A stretch of 64,000 bases of DNA from CALJDF01 sp038121105 (GCA_038121105.1 JAYONB010000003.1:62001-126000); one strand, 5' to 3'; counted from the stretch's first letter, positions 17,462 to 26,592 are shown. A program made the numbers and translations. Notes: generated by a model not told the origin, from the sequence alone.

Positions 17462-18253
17462 ATGCACCGTCAATACGTTCCGGGGCCCTGGGGGCAAATC
17501 CACCTTCATGTTGCGGCTCCGACCGGTCCCTCGGCGCGGCGCCCCCTCTTGTGCTTCCATCTCAGCCCAGGTAGCGGTCGCATGTATCGCCCCTTCCTGG
17601 AGGAAATGGCTTCGGACAGATTGGCGGTGGCGGTCGATACCCCGGGTTACGGTGGGTCGGACCCGCCGCCAGCCCCGACCAGCCTTGAAGCCTACGCCGC
17701 GGCCTTGGCGACGGTGCTGGACAGCCTTGAGTTGGAAAAGGTCGACTTGTTCGGCGCCCATACGGGATCGCGGCTAGCTGTCGAAGTGGCGCACCTGCGC
17801 CCTGAGAAGATCCATCGCCTCATCCTTTTCGGGGCCGCGATCTACACCGCCGACGAACGAGAGAAACAGAAAGAATCCTTTGCGCGCCCCAAACCGATCC
17901 AGGCCGACGGCAGTCACATGGCCTCGCGGTGGACGGGATGGGCGTCGTGGCGGTGGCCCGGCGTCACCGACGACATGATCGGTCGCTACGCAGCCGATTC
18001 GGTTCAGGACTTCGAGCGCCATTGGTGGGCCCATCATGCGGTGTTCGAACACGACATGGCAGCGCGGCTGGGAAGCCTTGAGCATGAAGTTCTCCTGCTG
18101 TGCGCCAAAGACGACATCGAGGGCCCGACGCGGCGCGCGAAATCGGTCATCAAGAACGGCCGCTACCTCGAGCGGCTCGACTGGGGACATTGGTTTCTGG
18201 AGGTCGATCCCATCGGCGCCGCTAAGATGGCCCGAGGATTTTACGACGACTGA
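17462..18253 (+). CDS. Alpha/beta hydrolase-fold protein with G-x-H-T-G elbow
   Basis: This 263-residue protein has the alpha/beta hydrolase plan: an oxyanion-side motif LCFHLSPGSGRMY, DTPGYGGSDPP, and the nucleophile elbow G98-A-H100-T-G102, where the usual Ser is replaced by His. A C-terminal His is kept in DWGHWFLEVDP. The HTG elbow with an H-x-S-P motif is a recognisable subgroup; its chemistry is not known to me. A second member lies at 22167-22952. Possible roles are a non-classical esterase or haloalkane-type enzyme, or a non-catalytic protein. Confidence 0.8.
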   Translation: MHRQYVPGPWGQIHLHVAAPTGPSARRPLLCFHLSPGSGRMYRPFLEEMASDRLAVAVDTPGYGGSDPPPAPTSLEAYAAALATVLDSLELEKVDLFGAHTGSRLAVEVAHLRPEKIHRLILFGAAIYTADEREKQKESFARPKPIQADGSHMASRWTGWASWRWPGVTDDMIGRYAADSVQDFERHWWAHHAVFEHDMAARLGSLEHEVLLLCAKDDIEGPTRRAKSVIKNGRYLERLDWGHWFLEVDPIGAAKMARGFYDD

Positions 18254-18268
18254 CTCGCCGGTCGCAGG

Positions 18269-19618
18269 TCAGCCGGCCTTAGCCGATCGTGACCTGGCGA
18301 CGTCTTTACGCAAATCTTCGAGTGCCGTGCCGGTGATATCGGCGCCCGTGAGGTCGACATCCTCGATATCGATCTCTTCCATTTGTGCGAAACGGAGTTT
18401 GGCAAACGGCATGGCCGCGCCGGCTAGTCGGACGTAATCCATTGTCGACTCGGAAAAATCGGCGCCGCGCAGCTGCGCACCGCACAGGTTGGCCCGGGTC
18501 AGATCGGCGCCGTTGAAATTCGTGCGCTCCGCCGTTACCCCACGCATCTCGGCATGCATGAATTTGCCGCCGGTGAAGCTGCCGTCCGAGAGGGTCGCTC
18601 GCTCAAAGTTGCACTTCGCAAAGTTTGCCGCCTGGGCATGACCGGTCTTCTTGCCCTCGGCGGTTTTGATTTCAATCGCGTCTGCCGAAACCGAGTTGAG
18701 CCGCGCGCCCCGCAGGTTGGCCTCGGCCATGTTGCCGCCCATGAGCTCCGCATTGCGCAAGTCCGCACCGGCGAAGTTCGCACCGCGCATATCCGCAAGG
18801 ACGAACAATGCATGACCGAGTTTTGCACCGGAAAAATCGCAATCGCGAAGGTCCGCACCACTCAAGTAGATTCCGCCGAGATCGGCACCCGCAAAACTCA
18901 TCCCCGAAAGGACGGCCCGCTTTCCGTCGACGCCGAAGGAATCGACCCAAAGCGAGTGTTCGCGGAGAATCCGCTGTACGTCGGTGGGAAGCTCGCTTGT
19001 ACCGGGACTGACATGGGCCTCCTGCAGATCGACCGCGGTGAGGTCGACTCCAGCCAAGACCGCTCCACGGAAGTTGGCGCCTTGGACTTTCGCCCGCGCC
19101 AGGTTGGCCCCCTCGAGATTAGCCCCACTAAGATTTGCGTGACGGAGCTGCGCCATTTCCAGATTGGCGTGCGCCATGTCCGCGCCGTGCATATCGACAT
19201 TCGCCGCGCTGCCACGCGAGAGCGCGGAGGTCATTGCCGATCCCTCGAGCGCGCGAAGCGGTCGGTCTTCGGCCACCATGACGCCCGGCCGCATGTCGGC
19301 TTCGTTGAAGTTGGTGTCGCGGAGGCTGGCGCCGGCGAAGTTGGCGCCGCGCAGGTCCGCCCGCGCAAAATTTGCGCCGGAGGCGTCGGCCTTGACGAAG
19401 CGCGCACCAAAAAGATCGGCAAAACTGAAATTTGTCCCGACCAGCGTGCAGCCGCTGAAGTCGCTCCCGGCCAGTATGGCGCCTTGGAGGTTCAGGTTCA
19501 TGAGGCGCAAGCCAACGAGATTGACGTGCTTCAGGTCCGCCCGCACTCCGCCCTTGACGCCCCGCGCAAATCGCTCGTGACGTTTTAATACCTGGACGAA
19601 ATCAGCCGACGTAAGCAC
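18269..19618 (-). CDS. Pentapeptide-repeat protein
   Basis: This 449-residue protein consists mainly of A(D/N)LxX repeats in three blocks (about residues 35-115, 145-205 and 240-430) separated by short non-repeat linkers, so it should fold as segmented right-handed quadrilateral beta-helices. No signal peptide or membrane segment is seen, so it is cytoplasmic. Pentapeptide proteins can mimic DNA or scaffold complexes, but nothing here assigns a role. The long antisense reading frame across it is a by-product of the repeats. Confidence 0.88.
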   Translation of the reverse strand: MLTSADFVQVLKRHERFARGVKGGVRADLKHVNLVGLRLMNLNLQGAILAGSDFSGCTLVGTNFSFADLFGARFVKADASGANFARADLRGANFAGASLRDTNFNEADMRPGVMVAEDRPLRALEGSAMTSALSRGSAANVDMHGADMAHANLEMAQLRHANLSGANLEGANLARAKVQGANFRGAVLAGVDLTAVDLQEAHVSPGTSELPTDVQRILREHSLWVDSFGVDGKRAVLSGMSFAGADLGGIYLSGADLRDCDFSGAKLGHALFVLADMRGANFAGADLRNAELMGGNMAEANLRGARLNSVSADAIEIKTAEGKKTGHAQAANFAKCNFERATLSDGSFTGGKFMHAEMRGVTAERTNFNGADLTRANLCGAQLRGADFSESTMDYVRLAGAAMPFAKLRFAQMEEIDIEDVDLTGADITGTALEDLRKDVARSRSAKAG

Positions 19619-19650
19619 CTAAGATCCACCTCCCCGGCAGATTCTAGCAA

Positions 19651-19716
19651 TGTCCCAGATCGGAACAATAGGCATGCAGAAAAAGAACACTTGTCCCAGT
19701 GCCAGACAGAAAAAGA
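19651..19716. repeat. Two-part direct repeat in the divergent promoter region
   Basis: TGTCCCAG followed by CAGAAAAAGA occurs twice: 19651-19658 with 19677-19686, and 19692-19699 with 19707-19716. The inner gaps are 18 and 7 bases, so the two elements move independently. They lie between the pentapeptide gene and the response regulator and could be binding sites for a regulator of either. Confidence 0.4.
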
Positions 19717-19800
19717 GCCCCACCCCTGCGAATGAATGAGTCACACAAGAAATATGCCAATAGCTTCCTGTCTATCGGCTGGCTTGGTGTTGGTTCGACC

Positions 19801-19819
19801 GGGCGCTAGTGTGGCGCCC
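19801..19819. repeat. Inverted repeat upstream of the response regulator
   Basis: GGGCGC (19801-19806) and GCGCCC (19814-19819) are perfect complements around the 7-base centre TAGTGTG, 30 bases before the response regulator start. It may be an operator or a 5' leader hairpin; no further support is available. Confidence 0.35.
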
Positions 19820-19848
19820 TGATCACGACGACCCACCGGACATTGTAT

Positions 19849-20241
19849 ATGCCTGAAAGAACTCTTAGTCGCGTTTTGTACGTTGAGGACGAACCCGATA
19901 TCCGCGAGGTCGCCCGTTTTGCGCTGGAATATTCCGGCGACTACGAGGTCAAGATTTGCGAATCCGGCGCCGAAGCGTTGTCGATCGTGGGGTCTTTCAA
20001 ACCCGACATCATTCTCCTTGACGTCATGATGCCGGGCATGGACGGGCTGGCCACTATGGAAGCGCTACGACAACTCGAGGAAACCGCCAGCATCCCGATC
20101 GTCTTAATGACCGCAAAAGTCCAGTCGGCAGAAGTGTCGCGTTACCTCGCGCTCGGTGCGGCAAGTGTCATTCCGAAACCTTTCGACCCGCGCACCCTTG
20201 GCGCGACGGTGAAAGAAATCTGGGAAGAACACGCTGGCTAA
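19849..20241 (+). CDS. Single-domain response regulator (CheY-like)
   Basis: This 130-residue protein is only a receiver domain: acidic pair in VLYVEDEPD, phosphoacceptor Asp58 in IILLDVMMPGMDG, Thr in VLMTAK and the conserved Lys in VIPKPFDP. It has no output domain, so it acts by protein contact or as a phosphorelay link. The Hpt gene follows 16 bases downstream, suggesting the two exchange a phosphoryl group. The ATG at 19849 is preferred over the TTG two codons upstream. Confidence 0.9.
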   Translation: MPERTLSRVLYVEDEPDIREVARFALEYSGDYEVKICESGAEALSIVGSFKPDIILLDVMMPGMDGLATMEALRQLEETASIPIVLMTAKVQSAEVSRYLALGAASVIPKPFDPRTLGATVKEIWEEHAG

Positions 20242-20257
20242 ATCATCCTCCGGCGGC

Positions 20258-20584
20258 TTGGAACAAGCGCTCGCCGCGCTGCGCGAGGATTTCGCAGCGT
20301 CGCTACCGGATCGCCAGACGGCGCTATCCGCAGCGTGGGACGCGCTCGACCAAAACGAGTGGAACCCAGAGGATCTCAACGCCGCTTACCACCTCGTTCA
20401 CAGTTTGGCGGGGGCCGCTGAAACATTTGGGTTTTCCGACCTCGGCGTAGCGGCCCGGGCCTTGAACGGCCATCTGCACGGCATTGTGTCTAGCCCGCAG
20501 CAGTCGCCCGAAGCGCGGGGCGAGGCCGCGCGGCTTTACCAGGACTTGGCGACCGCATTGACCGCGGCCCAGGCTGGTCGTTAA
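20258..20584 (+). CDS. Hpt (histidine phosphotransfer) domain protein
   Basis: This 108-residue protein is a helical-bundle Hpt domain with the phosphorylated His in YHLVHSLAGAAETFGF. It should relay phosphate between a hybrid histidine kinase and the adjacent receiver protein. No kinase is encoded nearby. The start is weakly defined: TTG 20258 is used here, and the frame is open further upstream into the response regulator gene. It ends in a 4-base TTAA overlap with the convergent ntrC-type gene. Confidence 0.82.
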   Translation: MEQALAALREDFAASLPDRQTALSAAWDALDQNEWNPEDLNAAYHLVHSLAGAAETFGFSDLGVAARALNGHLHGIVSSPQQSPEARGEAARLYQDLATALTAAQAGR

Positions 20585-22044
20585 GCGCGGTCTACGTTGA
20601 TTCCCAGGTCTCGAGTCTTCCGATAAAGCGTGGAGCGCCCGATCCCAAGCCGTCGCGCGACTTCGGACATCTGCCCATTGTAACGATCAAGCGCGATGCG
20701 GATGGCGTCATCCTCGATGTCGCGAAGAGCGCGCATGGACCCTTGCTGGTCAACCGCCGGGATGGCCATGCCGGTGGGCGATACCCCCAGCCCGACGCCT
20801 TGTGGGGTGTAGCTCTTTGGGGGGAAGGGCGACGCGCTTGCCGTGTCTTGGGCGGCCTGGGCAAGACGGCCCGCAATCTGTCCAAAATCGTCCAACTTTA
20901 GCGTTTCCCCGTCGGCCATCACGACGGCGCGGAACACGGCATTTTCAAGCTGTCGGACGTTGCCCGGCCAAGGATAGGACACGAGTAAATCCATGACGCC
21001 GTCGTCGACCCCGGAGACTGCTTTGCCTTCGGACGCCGCAAACCGTTGGATGAACGCGCGCACCAATTCGGGAATGTCCTCCCGTCGTTCGCGCAGGGGC
21101 GGCACGTTGATGGGGAATATGTTGAGCCGATAGAACAGATCCTCGCGAAAACGCTCTTCCTCGACCAATTGCTGGAGGTCGCGGTTGGTGGCCGAAATCA
21201 GTCGGATGTCGACGTTGACCGGGCGTTTGCTACCGACGGGATCGATCTCGCCGTCTTGCAGCGCACGCAGCAGTTTGACCTGTATGTCGGGCGTAAGCTC
21301 CCCGATCTCATCCAAAAATAGGGTGCCGCCGTTGGCTTCTTGAAACTTGCCGATGTGTTTTTGTTGAGCGCCGGTAAACGCCCCTCGCTCGTGCCCGAAC
21401 AGAATGCTTTCGACAAGGTTCTCCGGGATAGCGCTGCAGTTGACCGTAACGAAAGGTCGACCGGCCCGATCGCTGCTGCCCTGAACCGCCCGGGCAATCA
21501 TTTCTTTGCCCACCCCACTCTCGCCCTCAAGGAGAACCGCAATGTTCGAGGCCGCCGCACGCTTGGCAAGGTCGACGGCGTTGCGCATGGCGGGCGCGAC
21601 GGCGACCAGGTCATCGAACGTCATCTCGCCATTTACCTTGCGGGTGATCCGCGAGAGTTCGCCGGTCAACGTTGAGATTTTGAGCGCGTTCTCGATCGAG
21701 ATTTGCAGCCGTTCGGGACTAACGGGCTTGACCAGAAAATCGGTCGCCCCGTGCCGCATCGCCTGCACCACGGTGCCGACACCGCCACTCATCGTCAGGA
21801 CGATGATTTGAAGGTCGGGATGAACGGGGTCGACCCGCTGCAACACGCCAAACCCATCAAGCTTAGGAAGAACAAGGTCGAGAAGAACCAGATCGACGCC
21901 ACTGCGGTCCTGGCGAATCAACAGATCGACGGCCGCCTCGCCATCCGGCGCGGTGATAGTCTCGTAGCCGAGATTCGCGACGATCGTATCGAGGTAGCGC
22001 AACTGCGCCGGGTCATCCTCGACGATGAGTATCTTCTGTACCAT
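20581..22044 (-). CDS. Sigma-54-dependent response regulator (NtrC family)
   Basis: This 487-residue protein has a receiver domain (1-120, Asp in LVLLDLVLPKLDG), a AAA+ domain with Walker A GESGVGKE, the sigma-54 contact loop GAFTGA and Walker B GGTLFLDEIGEL, then a Fis-type HTH (MSEVARRLGIGRSTLYRKTRDLGI). It activates sigma-54 promoters when phosphorylated. The linker before the HTH is long and Pro/Ser-rich. Its partner kinase and targets are not in view. Confidence 0.92.
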   Translation of the reverse strand: MVQKILIVEDDPAQLRYLDTIVANLGYETITAPDGEAAVDLLIRQDRSGVDLVLLDLVLPKLDGFGVLQRVDPVHPDLQIIVLTMSGGVGTVVQAMRHGATDFLVKPVSPERLQISIENALKISTLTGELSRITRKVNGEMTFDDLVAVAPAMRNAVDLAKRAAASNIAVLLEGESGVGKEMIARAVQGSSDRAGRPFVTVNCSAIPENLVESILFGHERGAFTGAQQKHIGKFQEANGGTLFLDEIGELTPDIQVKLLRALQDGEIDPVGSKRPVNVDIRLISATNRDLQQLVEEERFREDLFYRLNIFPINVPPLRERREDIPELVRAFIQRFAASEGKAVSGVDDGVMDLLVSYPWPGNVRQLENAVFRAVVMADGETLKLDDFGQIAGRLAQAAQDTASASPFPPKSYTPQGVGLGVSPTGMAIPAVDQQGSMRALRDIEDDAIRIALDRYNGQMSEVARRLGIGRSTLYRKTRDLGINVDRA

Positions 22045-22166
22045 TTCGGAACGGTGTTGTTCGAATTCGATCCCAAGTCACAGTCTAACTGATGGGATCG
22101 AGAGAGTCCTACCAACAAATGGGAGAGTTTGCCGCCAGGGGTATTCAATCGACGATTGTACGAAAA

Positions 22167-22952
22167 CTAGGCGCCGATGAAGTTGAGGACTTCCCGGGCA
22201 TAGACCTCGGGGGCCCGGTAAGGCAATTGGCCCCCGACACCAGGCACCAGTTTGAACTTCGCACCCGGCACCACCGCAGCGGCTTCTTTATCGATCTGCG
22301 CCAAGCTGTCGCCTTCGGCGTTGATCACGTAGAGCGGACAAGTGAGCTTCTGCAGCGCAGCCTTCGCGTCGTAGGAGAAGACCGCCTTGAAGGCCCAGTG
22401 GTAACGCGGGTAGATCATCAGGTGCTGGGCAATCGCAGCATGGATCGTTTCGATATCAGTGTCTTCGCCCCAATTCTTGCGCCGGGTCGCCCACATCGAT
22501 TTGAGAAAATCGCCGTCGGCATCCATCGAGGGTTCGGTGATCCGGGTGCCGAACATCTTGGCTTGCTCGGGCGTGAACATCGGTACGCCCGAGAAGACCG
22601 CATGCGTCGTACGATCGGCAAGGTGCTCGGTAATGAGTTCGAGAGCGATGGAGGTCCCGGTGTGAACCGTGGCAAAAGCAAATGCCCCGCCTGAAGTGAA
22701 ATGTTCAATGGCCGGCAGGAGGCGCTCGGCGTACCCCGCCATGTCGAGAGGCTCCGCAGGCGGGTCGGATTGCCCGTAACCCGGCGTGTCCAGCGCGATC
22801 GCGCGACATCGCGCCCCCAACAGCGGCAGAGCCTTTTCGAACTCCCAGGACGACACGGGCGATTCGTGAAGACAGATCACGGTCGGACCGGACTCTCCTG
22901 CGATGCGATAGTGAATCTGGCCGTCCGGTGTATCGACGTAGCCTCGGCGCAT
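22167..22952 (-). CDS. Alpha/beta hydrolase-fold protein lacking canonical triad residues
   Basis: This 261-residue protein has the fold signatures CLHESPVSSWEFEKALPLL and LDTPGYGQSDPP, but the elbow reads T-V-H97-T-G99 with His in place of Ser. The usual C-terminal catalytic His position also reads G (VPGVGGQLPYRAPE). It is a relative of the hydrolase at 17462-18253, both with the H-x-SP and HTG motifs. It may be non-catalytic or use a different mechanism. ATG 22952 follows GGGAGGATCAC; an extension to 22979 lacks support. Confidence 0.8.
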   Translation of the reverse strand: MRRGYVDTPDGQIHYRIAGESGPTVICLHESPVSSWEFEKALPLLGARCRAIALDTPGYGQSDPPAEPLDMAGYAERLLPAIEHFTSGGAFAFATVHTGTSIALELITEHLADRTTHAVFSGVPMFTPEQAKMFGTRITEPSMDADGDFLKSMWATRRKNWGEDTDIETIHAAIAQHLMIYPRYHWAFKAVFSYDAKAALQKLTCPLYVINAEGDSLAQIDKEAAAVVPGAKFKLVPGVGGQLPYRAPEVYAREVLNFIGA

Positions 22953-23010
22953 GTGATCCTCCCTGGTGGTGAGGCCCACTATGGCAAAGGCGTCGGGTCC
23001 TTCCTAGACA

Positions 23011-23700
23011 CTATCCTTCCTCGTCCAAGGCATAGCCCGCACCACGAACAGTGCGAATGAGGTCCGACTCGCCCGGTCCGTTCAGTTGCTTTCGCAACCG
23101 TCGAATGTGTACGTCCACGGTTCGCGCTTCGAGATAGATGTCCCGTCCCCAAGCAAGGTCGAGAAGCTGCTCGCGAGAGAAGACACGGCCCGGGCGTTTA
23201 AGAAGCACGCGGAGCAAACGGAATTCGGTCGGACCGAGGTGCACCAACCTATCGCCACGGGTCACTCTGTGGGCAGCGAGGTCCATCGTGAGGTCGCCGT
23301 AGGACAACGTCTCGTCGGGTGCGCTCGACGTCGACCGACGAAGCACCGCGCGAACCCGCGCCAAGAGTTCCGCAGGCGAGAACGGTTTGACGACATAGTC
23401 ATCGGCGCCGCTCGCCAGACCCTTGACGCGATCGGCCTCTTCGCCGCGCGCCGTCAGCATGATCACGGGAACATCTTTGGAATCTGGATCCTCACGAAGT
23501 TGACGGCACACCTCGATGCCGGACAACTCGGGCAACATCCAGTCAAGGATGATGAGATCGGGCGTTGCGCGATGGACGTTGTCTAACGCCGCGGCGCCAT
23601 CTTCCGCCACGCTAACGAGATAGCCTTCTTTCTCGAGATTGTAACGCAAGACCTCGACCAAGGGCGGCTCGTCTTCGACCACCAGAATCTGCGGTTTCAT
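23011..23700 (-). CDS. phoB: Phosphate regulon response regulator
   Basis: This 229-residue OmpR-class regulator has a receiver domain (Asp in LIILDWMLPELSG, Lys in VVKPFSPAELLARV) and a winged-helix domain with the PhoB-like text LGPTEFRLLRVLLKRPGRVFSREQLL and VDVHIRRLRKQLN. It binds PHO boxes when phosphorylated by PhoR under phosphate limitation. Its ATG overlaps the phoU stop by 4 bases, so it is the last gene of the pst operon. Confidence 0.95.
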   Translation of the reverse strand: MKPQILVVEDEPPLVEVLRYNLEKEGYLVSVAEDGAAALDNVHRATPDLIILDWMLPELSGIEVCRQLREDPDSKDVPVIMLTARGEEADRVKGLASGADDYVVKPFSPAELLARVRAVLRRSTSSAPDETLSYGDLTMDLAAHRVTRGDRLVHLGPTEFRLLRVLLKRPGRVFSREQLLDLAWGRDIYLEARTVDVHIRRLRKQLNGPGESDLIRTVRGAGYALDEEG

Positions 23701-24443
23701 TTGCCGCCGGCCTCCTCAGGAGCCTCCTCGGGTGTTGTCAGCTTGACGACGGTGGTACTGGATTTGTCACCCTTGGGTCGCGCGTCTTCGGGATCCTGTC
23801 CGACCACCAGGAAGTGGACCTGCTCGGCGATATTGGTGGTGTGGTCGCCGATCCGCTCAATGTTTTTTGCGATGAACAAGAGGTGCGTGCAGGGCGTAAT
23901 CGTGTGCGGATCTTCCATCATGTAAGTGAGTAGCTCGCGGAACATGCTGGTGTGCAGCTGATCGACTTCCTGATCGGCAAGTCGCACCTCTTCAGCGCCC
24001 GCGGCGTCTCGTGCGACATAGGCGTCGAGAACGTTTTTGATCATGCTTTGCACCAGCGTACCCATCCGCGAAATCGTCAGCGTCGGCGACATGGCCGGCG
24101 ACTGGACGAGAACGAGGGAGCGCTTGGCGACGTTCTTCGCATAGTCGCCGATGCGCTCCAGTTCGTTGGAGATCTTCAAAGCGGCGATTGCGACACGAAG
24201 GTCGGCCGCCATCGGTTGACGGAGCGCGAGAATGCGAATGATTCGATCGTTGATTTCGCGCTCTAAGTCGTCCATGCGGACATCGCTCGCACGGACTTCA
24301 TCGGCGAGGTCGGTATCCCGACGCACCAAGGCCCGAATCGCTGACGCCAATTGGGTCTCGGCCAATCCCCCCATCTCAACGATCAGTTGGTCGATGCGCT
24401 CAAGTTCATCACCAAAAGACTTGACGATATGATCGTCCGTCAT
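23697..24443 (-). CDS. phoU: Phosphate signalling protein PhoU
   Basis: This 248-residue protein has the duplicated three-helix PhoU repeat: first half ALRQPMAADLRVAIAALKISNELERIGDYAKNVAKR, second half LLFIAKNIERIGDHTTNIAEQV, each with the E/D-x3-D metal-binding pattern. It links PstSCAB transport state to PhoR and restrains the regulon when phosphate is plentiful. The C-terminal 30 residues are a charged tail. It lies between pstB and phoB. Confidence 0.96.
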   Translation of the reverse strand: MTDDHIVKSFGDELERIDQLIVEMGGLAETQLASAIRALVRRDTDLADEVRASDVRMDDLEREINDRIIRILALRQPMAADLRVAIAALKISNELERIGDYAKNVAKRSLVLVQSPAMSPTLTISRMGTLVQSMIKNVLDAYVARDAAGAEEVRLADQEVDQLHTSMFRELLTYMMEDPHTITPCTHLLFIAKNIERIGDHTTNIAEQVHFLVVGQDPEDARPKGDKSSTTVVKLTTPEEAPEEAGGK

Positions 24444-24457
24444 GCGTGTGCCTCCTG

Positions 24458-25291
24458 TTACCCGAACCGACCGGTGATGTAATCCTGAGTTTTTTGTTCC
24501 TCAGGGTTGGTGAAGACATGCTCGGTATCGCCATATTCCACCAGGTCTCCGAGGTGGAAGAACGCGGTGCGTTGGGAGACCCGCGCCGCTTGCTGCATGG
24601 AGTGGGTCACGATGATGATGGTGTAATTCTCGCGCAGCTCGTCGATCAGTTCTTCGATCCGTGCTGTGGCGATCGGGTCCAGCGCCGAGCAAGGTTCATC
24701 CATCAAAATGACTTCGGGCTGAACCGAGATGGTGCGCGCGATGCACAGTCTTTGTTGCTGGCCACCGGAAAGCCCAGTGCCCGGATCCATGAGCCGGTCC
24801 TTGACCTCCTCCCAAAGACCGGCGCGGCGAAGGCTGGCTTCGACGACTTGATCCGTATCCGCGCGACCGGACACCAAACCGTGGATCCGCGGCCCATAGG
24901 CGACATTGTCATAGATCGACTTCGGAAACGGATTGGGTTTCTGGAACACCATGCCGACCCGAGCGCGCAGCTGCACAACGTCGATTTGCGGATCGTAGAT
25001 GTCGGTATCGTCGAGGCTGATCGACCCACTTACGCGGCAGCTATCGATCGTGTCGTTCATCCGATTGATGCAACGCAGGAAGGTCGACTTGCCGCAGCCT
25101 GAAGGTCCGATGAACGCGGTAACACGGTTTGATTCGATGTCGATCGACACATCGTTGATCGCCCGCTTGTCGCCGTAGTGAACCGAGACGTGTTGGGTTC
25201 TAATCTTATCTGGCACCGCGATGCCCCCTTCTTTCGCCACATCTTCTTGTACCGGCATCACCGCCATATCCATCGCCTCTTGTAAAGCCAT
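24458..25291 (-). CDS. pstB: Phosphate ABC transporter ATP-binding protein
   Basis: This ATPase of about 277 residues has Walker A GPSGCGKSTFLRCINRMND, the PstB-specific VGMVFQKPNPFPKSIYDNV, signature LSGGQQQRLCIARTI and Walker B VILMDEPCSALDPIAT. It energises high-affinity phosphate import. ATG 25291 has AGGTGG 5 bases upstream and is preferred to the GTG at 25300, which overlaps the pstA stop. A roughly 30-residue N-terminal tail precedes the ATPase fold. Confidence 0.95.
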   Translation of the reverse strand: MALQEAMDMAVMPVQEDVAKEGGIAVPDKIRTQHVSVHYGDKRAINDVSIDIESNRVTAFIGPSGCGKSTFLRCINRMNDTIDSCRVSGSISLDDTDIYDPQIDVVQLRARVGMVFQKPNPFPKSIYDNVAYGPRIHGLVSGRADTDQVVEASLRRAGLWEEVKDRLMDPGTGLSGGQQQRLCIARTISVQPEVILMDEPCSALDPIATARIEELIDELRENYTIIIVTHSMQQAARVSQRTAFFHLGDLVEYGDTEHVFTNPEEQKTQDYITGRFG

Positions 25292-25293
25292 CG

Positions 25294-26592
25294 CTACCAC
25301 CTGCGCTCGAAGCGTCGCCGCAGAACGACGGCCAATATGTTCATTGCAATCAAGAATGCCAGGAGGGCCATAATCGCTGCGGAGGTCCGCTCAACGAAAC
25401 CGCGCTCGGGGGCATCGGCCCAAAGGAAAACCTGGACCGGCAGCACTGTGGCGGCATCGGTAAACGATCCCGGCACGTCGACGATAAACGCCACCATGCC
25501 GATCATTAGAAGCGGTGCCGATTCGCCTAATGCCTGCGCCATACCGATGATCGTGCCGGTCAAGATGCCCGGCATCGCAAGCGGTAGAACGTGATGCAGC
25601 ACGGTCTGCACCGGCGACGCGCCCATCCCCAGGGCCGCCTCGCGGATTGACGGCGGCACTGCCTTGAGCGCCGCGCGGGCAGCAATAATGATCGTCGGCA
25701 GGGTCATGAGCGCCAGGACCATGCCGCCGACCAGCGGCGCCGATCGTGGCAGGCCAAAGAAATTGAGGAAAACGGCCAGCCCCAGCAGACCGAAGACGAT
25801 CGAAGGAACCGCCGCCAAATTGTTGATGTTGATTTCGATGAAATCGGTCAGTCGGTTCTTGGGCGCGAATTCCTCAAGATACACGGCGGCCATCACCGCG
25901 ATCGGGAACGACAAGACCAAGGTGACGATGAGGGTCAATAGCGACCCCATCACCGCACCCAAAATGCCAGCTTGCTCGGGTTCGCGGCTATCGGCCGTGG
26001 TGAAGAAGCCAACATTGAACTTCTTATCAACGAGACCCTGGGCGTCGAGTTGATCGAACCAGCCGATTTGTTTGTCGCTGACTTTGCGTTCGTCTTGCGG
26101 CACGTCACGTGGAATCTGACCCTTGGCAAAGCTATCGATGTCGGCCGCCGCCTTGAACCAAATGGTCTGGGTCGACCCAATCAGACTAGGGTCGTTCAAC
26201 ACCATATTAAGAAGCCGAATGTCGGCGCCCGAACTGATCATTCGCGCCAATTCGCGACGATCTCGCCGCCCACTCGCCTCAGGAAAGATTTCGAGCAAAC
26301 CATCGCGCACGAGGGTCTTGTAATTGGCCAAGCGAAGGTTCGCCTCGGTCCGGGTGCCTTGGGGATCGATCACCTCTTCACGCAACTCGACGGTGAGTTG
26401 GATGTGCGTTTGCTGGAACGCCGACAAACCATTGCTGACAATCGTGATCAGCAGAACCGCAAGAATGCTCAGGGCCGCAACAATGGCCGCAAGCCCGTAG
26501 AGCTTGAATCGCCGTTCGGCACGGTGGCGGCGGGCGAGACGCTGCGTCGCCGCAGCATCGGTGAGAACGCGGCCTGCCAATAGATCAGTCAT
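25294..26592 (-). CDS. pstA: Phosphate ABC transporter permease PstA
   Basis: This permease of about 432 residues is longer than the E. coli type (about 296). Between the first membrane segment (about 32-55) and the transport core it carries a large periplasmic insertion of about 150 residues (ELREEVIDPQGTRTEANLRL and following). The core carries PstA-type text (AAVYLEEFAPKNRLTDFIEININNLAAVPSIVFGLLGLAVF). Long PstA/PstC forms are usual in alphaproteobacteria. The start at 26592 overlaps the pstC stop by 8 bases. Confidence 0.94.
   Translation of the reverse strand: MTDLLAGRVLTDAAATQRLARRHRAERRFKLYGLAAIVAALSILAVLLITIVSNGLSAFQQTHIQLTVELREEVIDPQGTRTEANLRLANYKTLVRDGLLEIFPEASGRRDRRELARMISSGADIRLLNMVLNDPSLIGSTQTIWFKAAADIDSFAKGQIPRDVPQDERKVSDKQIGWFDQLDAQGLVDKKFNVGFFTTADSREPEQAGILGAVMGSLLTLIVTLVLSFPIAVMAAVYLEEFAPKNRLTDFIEININNLAAVPSIVFGLLGLAVFLNFFGLPRSAPLVGGMVLALMTLPTIIIAARAALKAVPPSIREAALGMGASPVQTVLHHVLPLAMPGILTGTIIGMAQALGESAPLLMIGMVAFIVDVPGSFTDAATVLPVQVFLWADAPERGFVERTSAAIMALLAFLIAMNILAVVLRRRFERRW

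Noticed and set aside
18554..19588. A 344-codon plus-strand frame opposite the pentapeptide-repeat gene
   Set aside because: It is a mirror of the repeat structure on the other strand and has no family resemblance.
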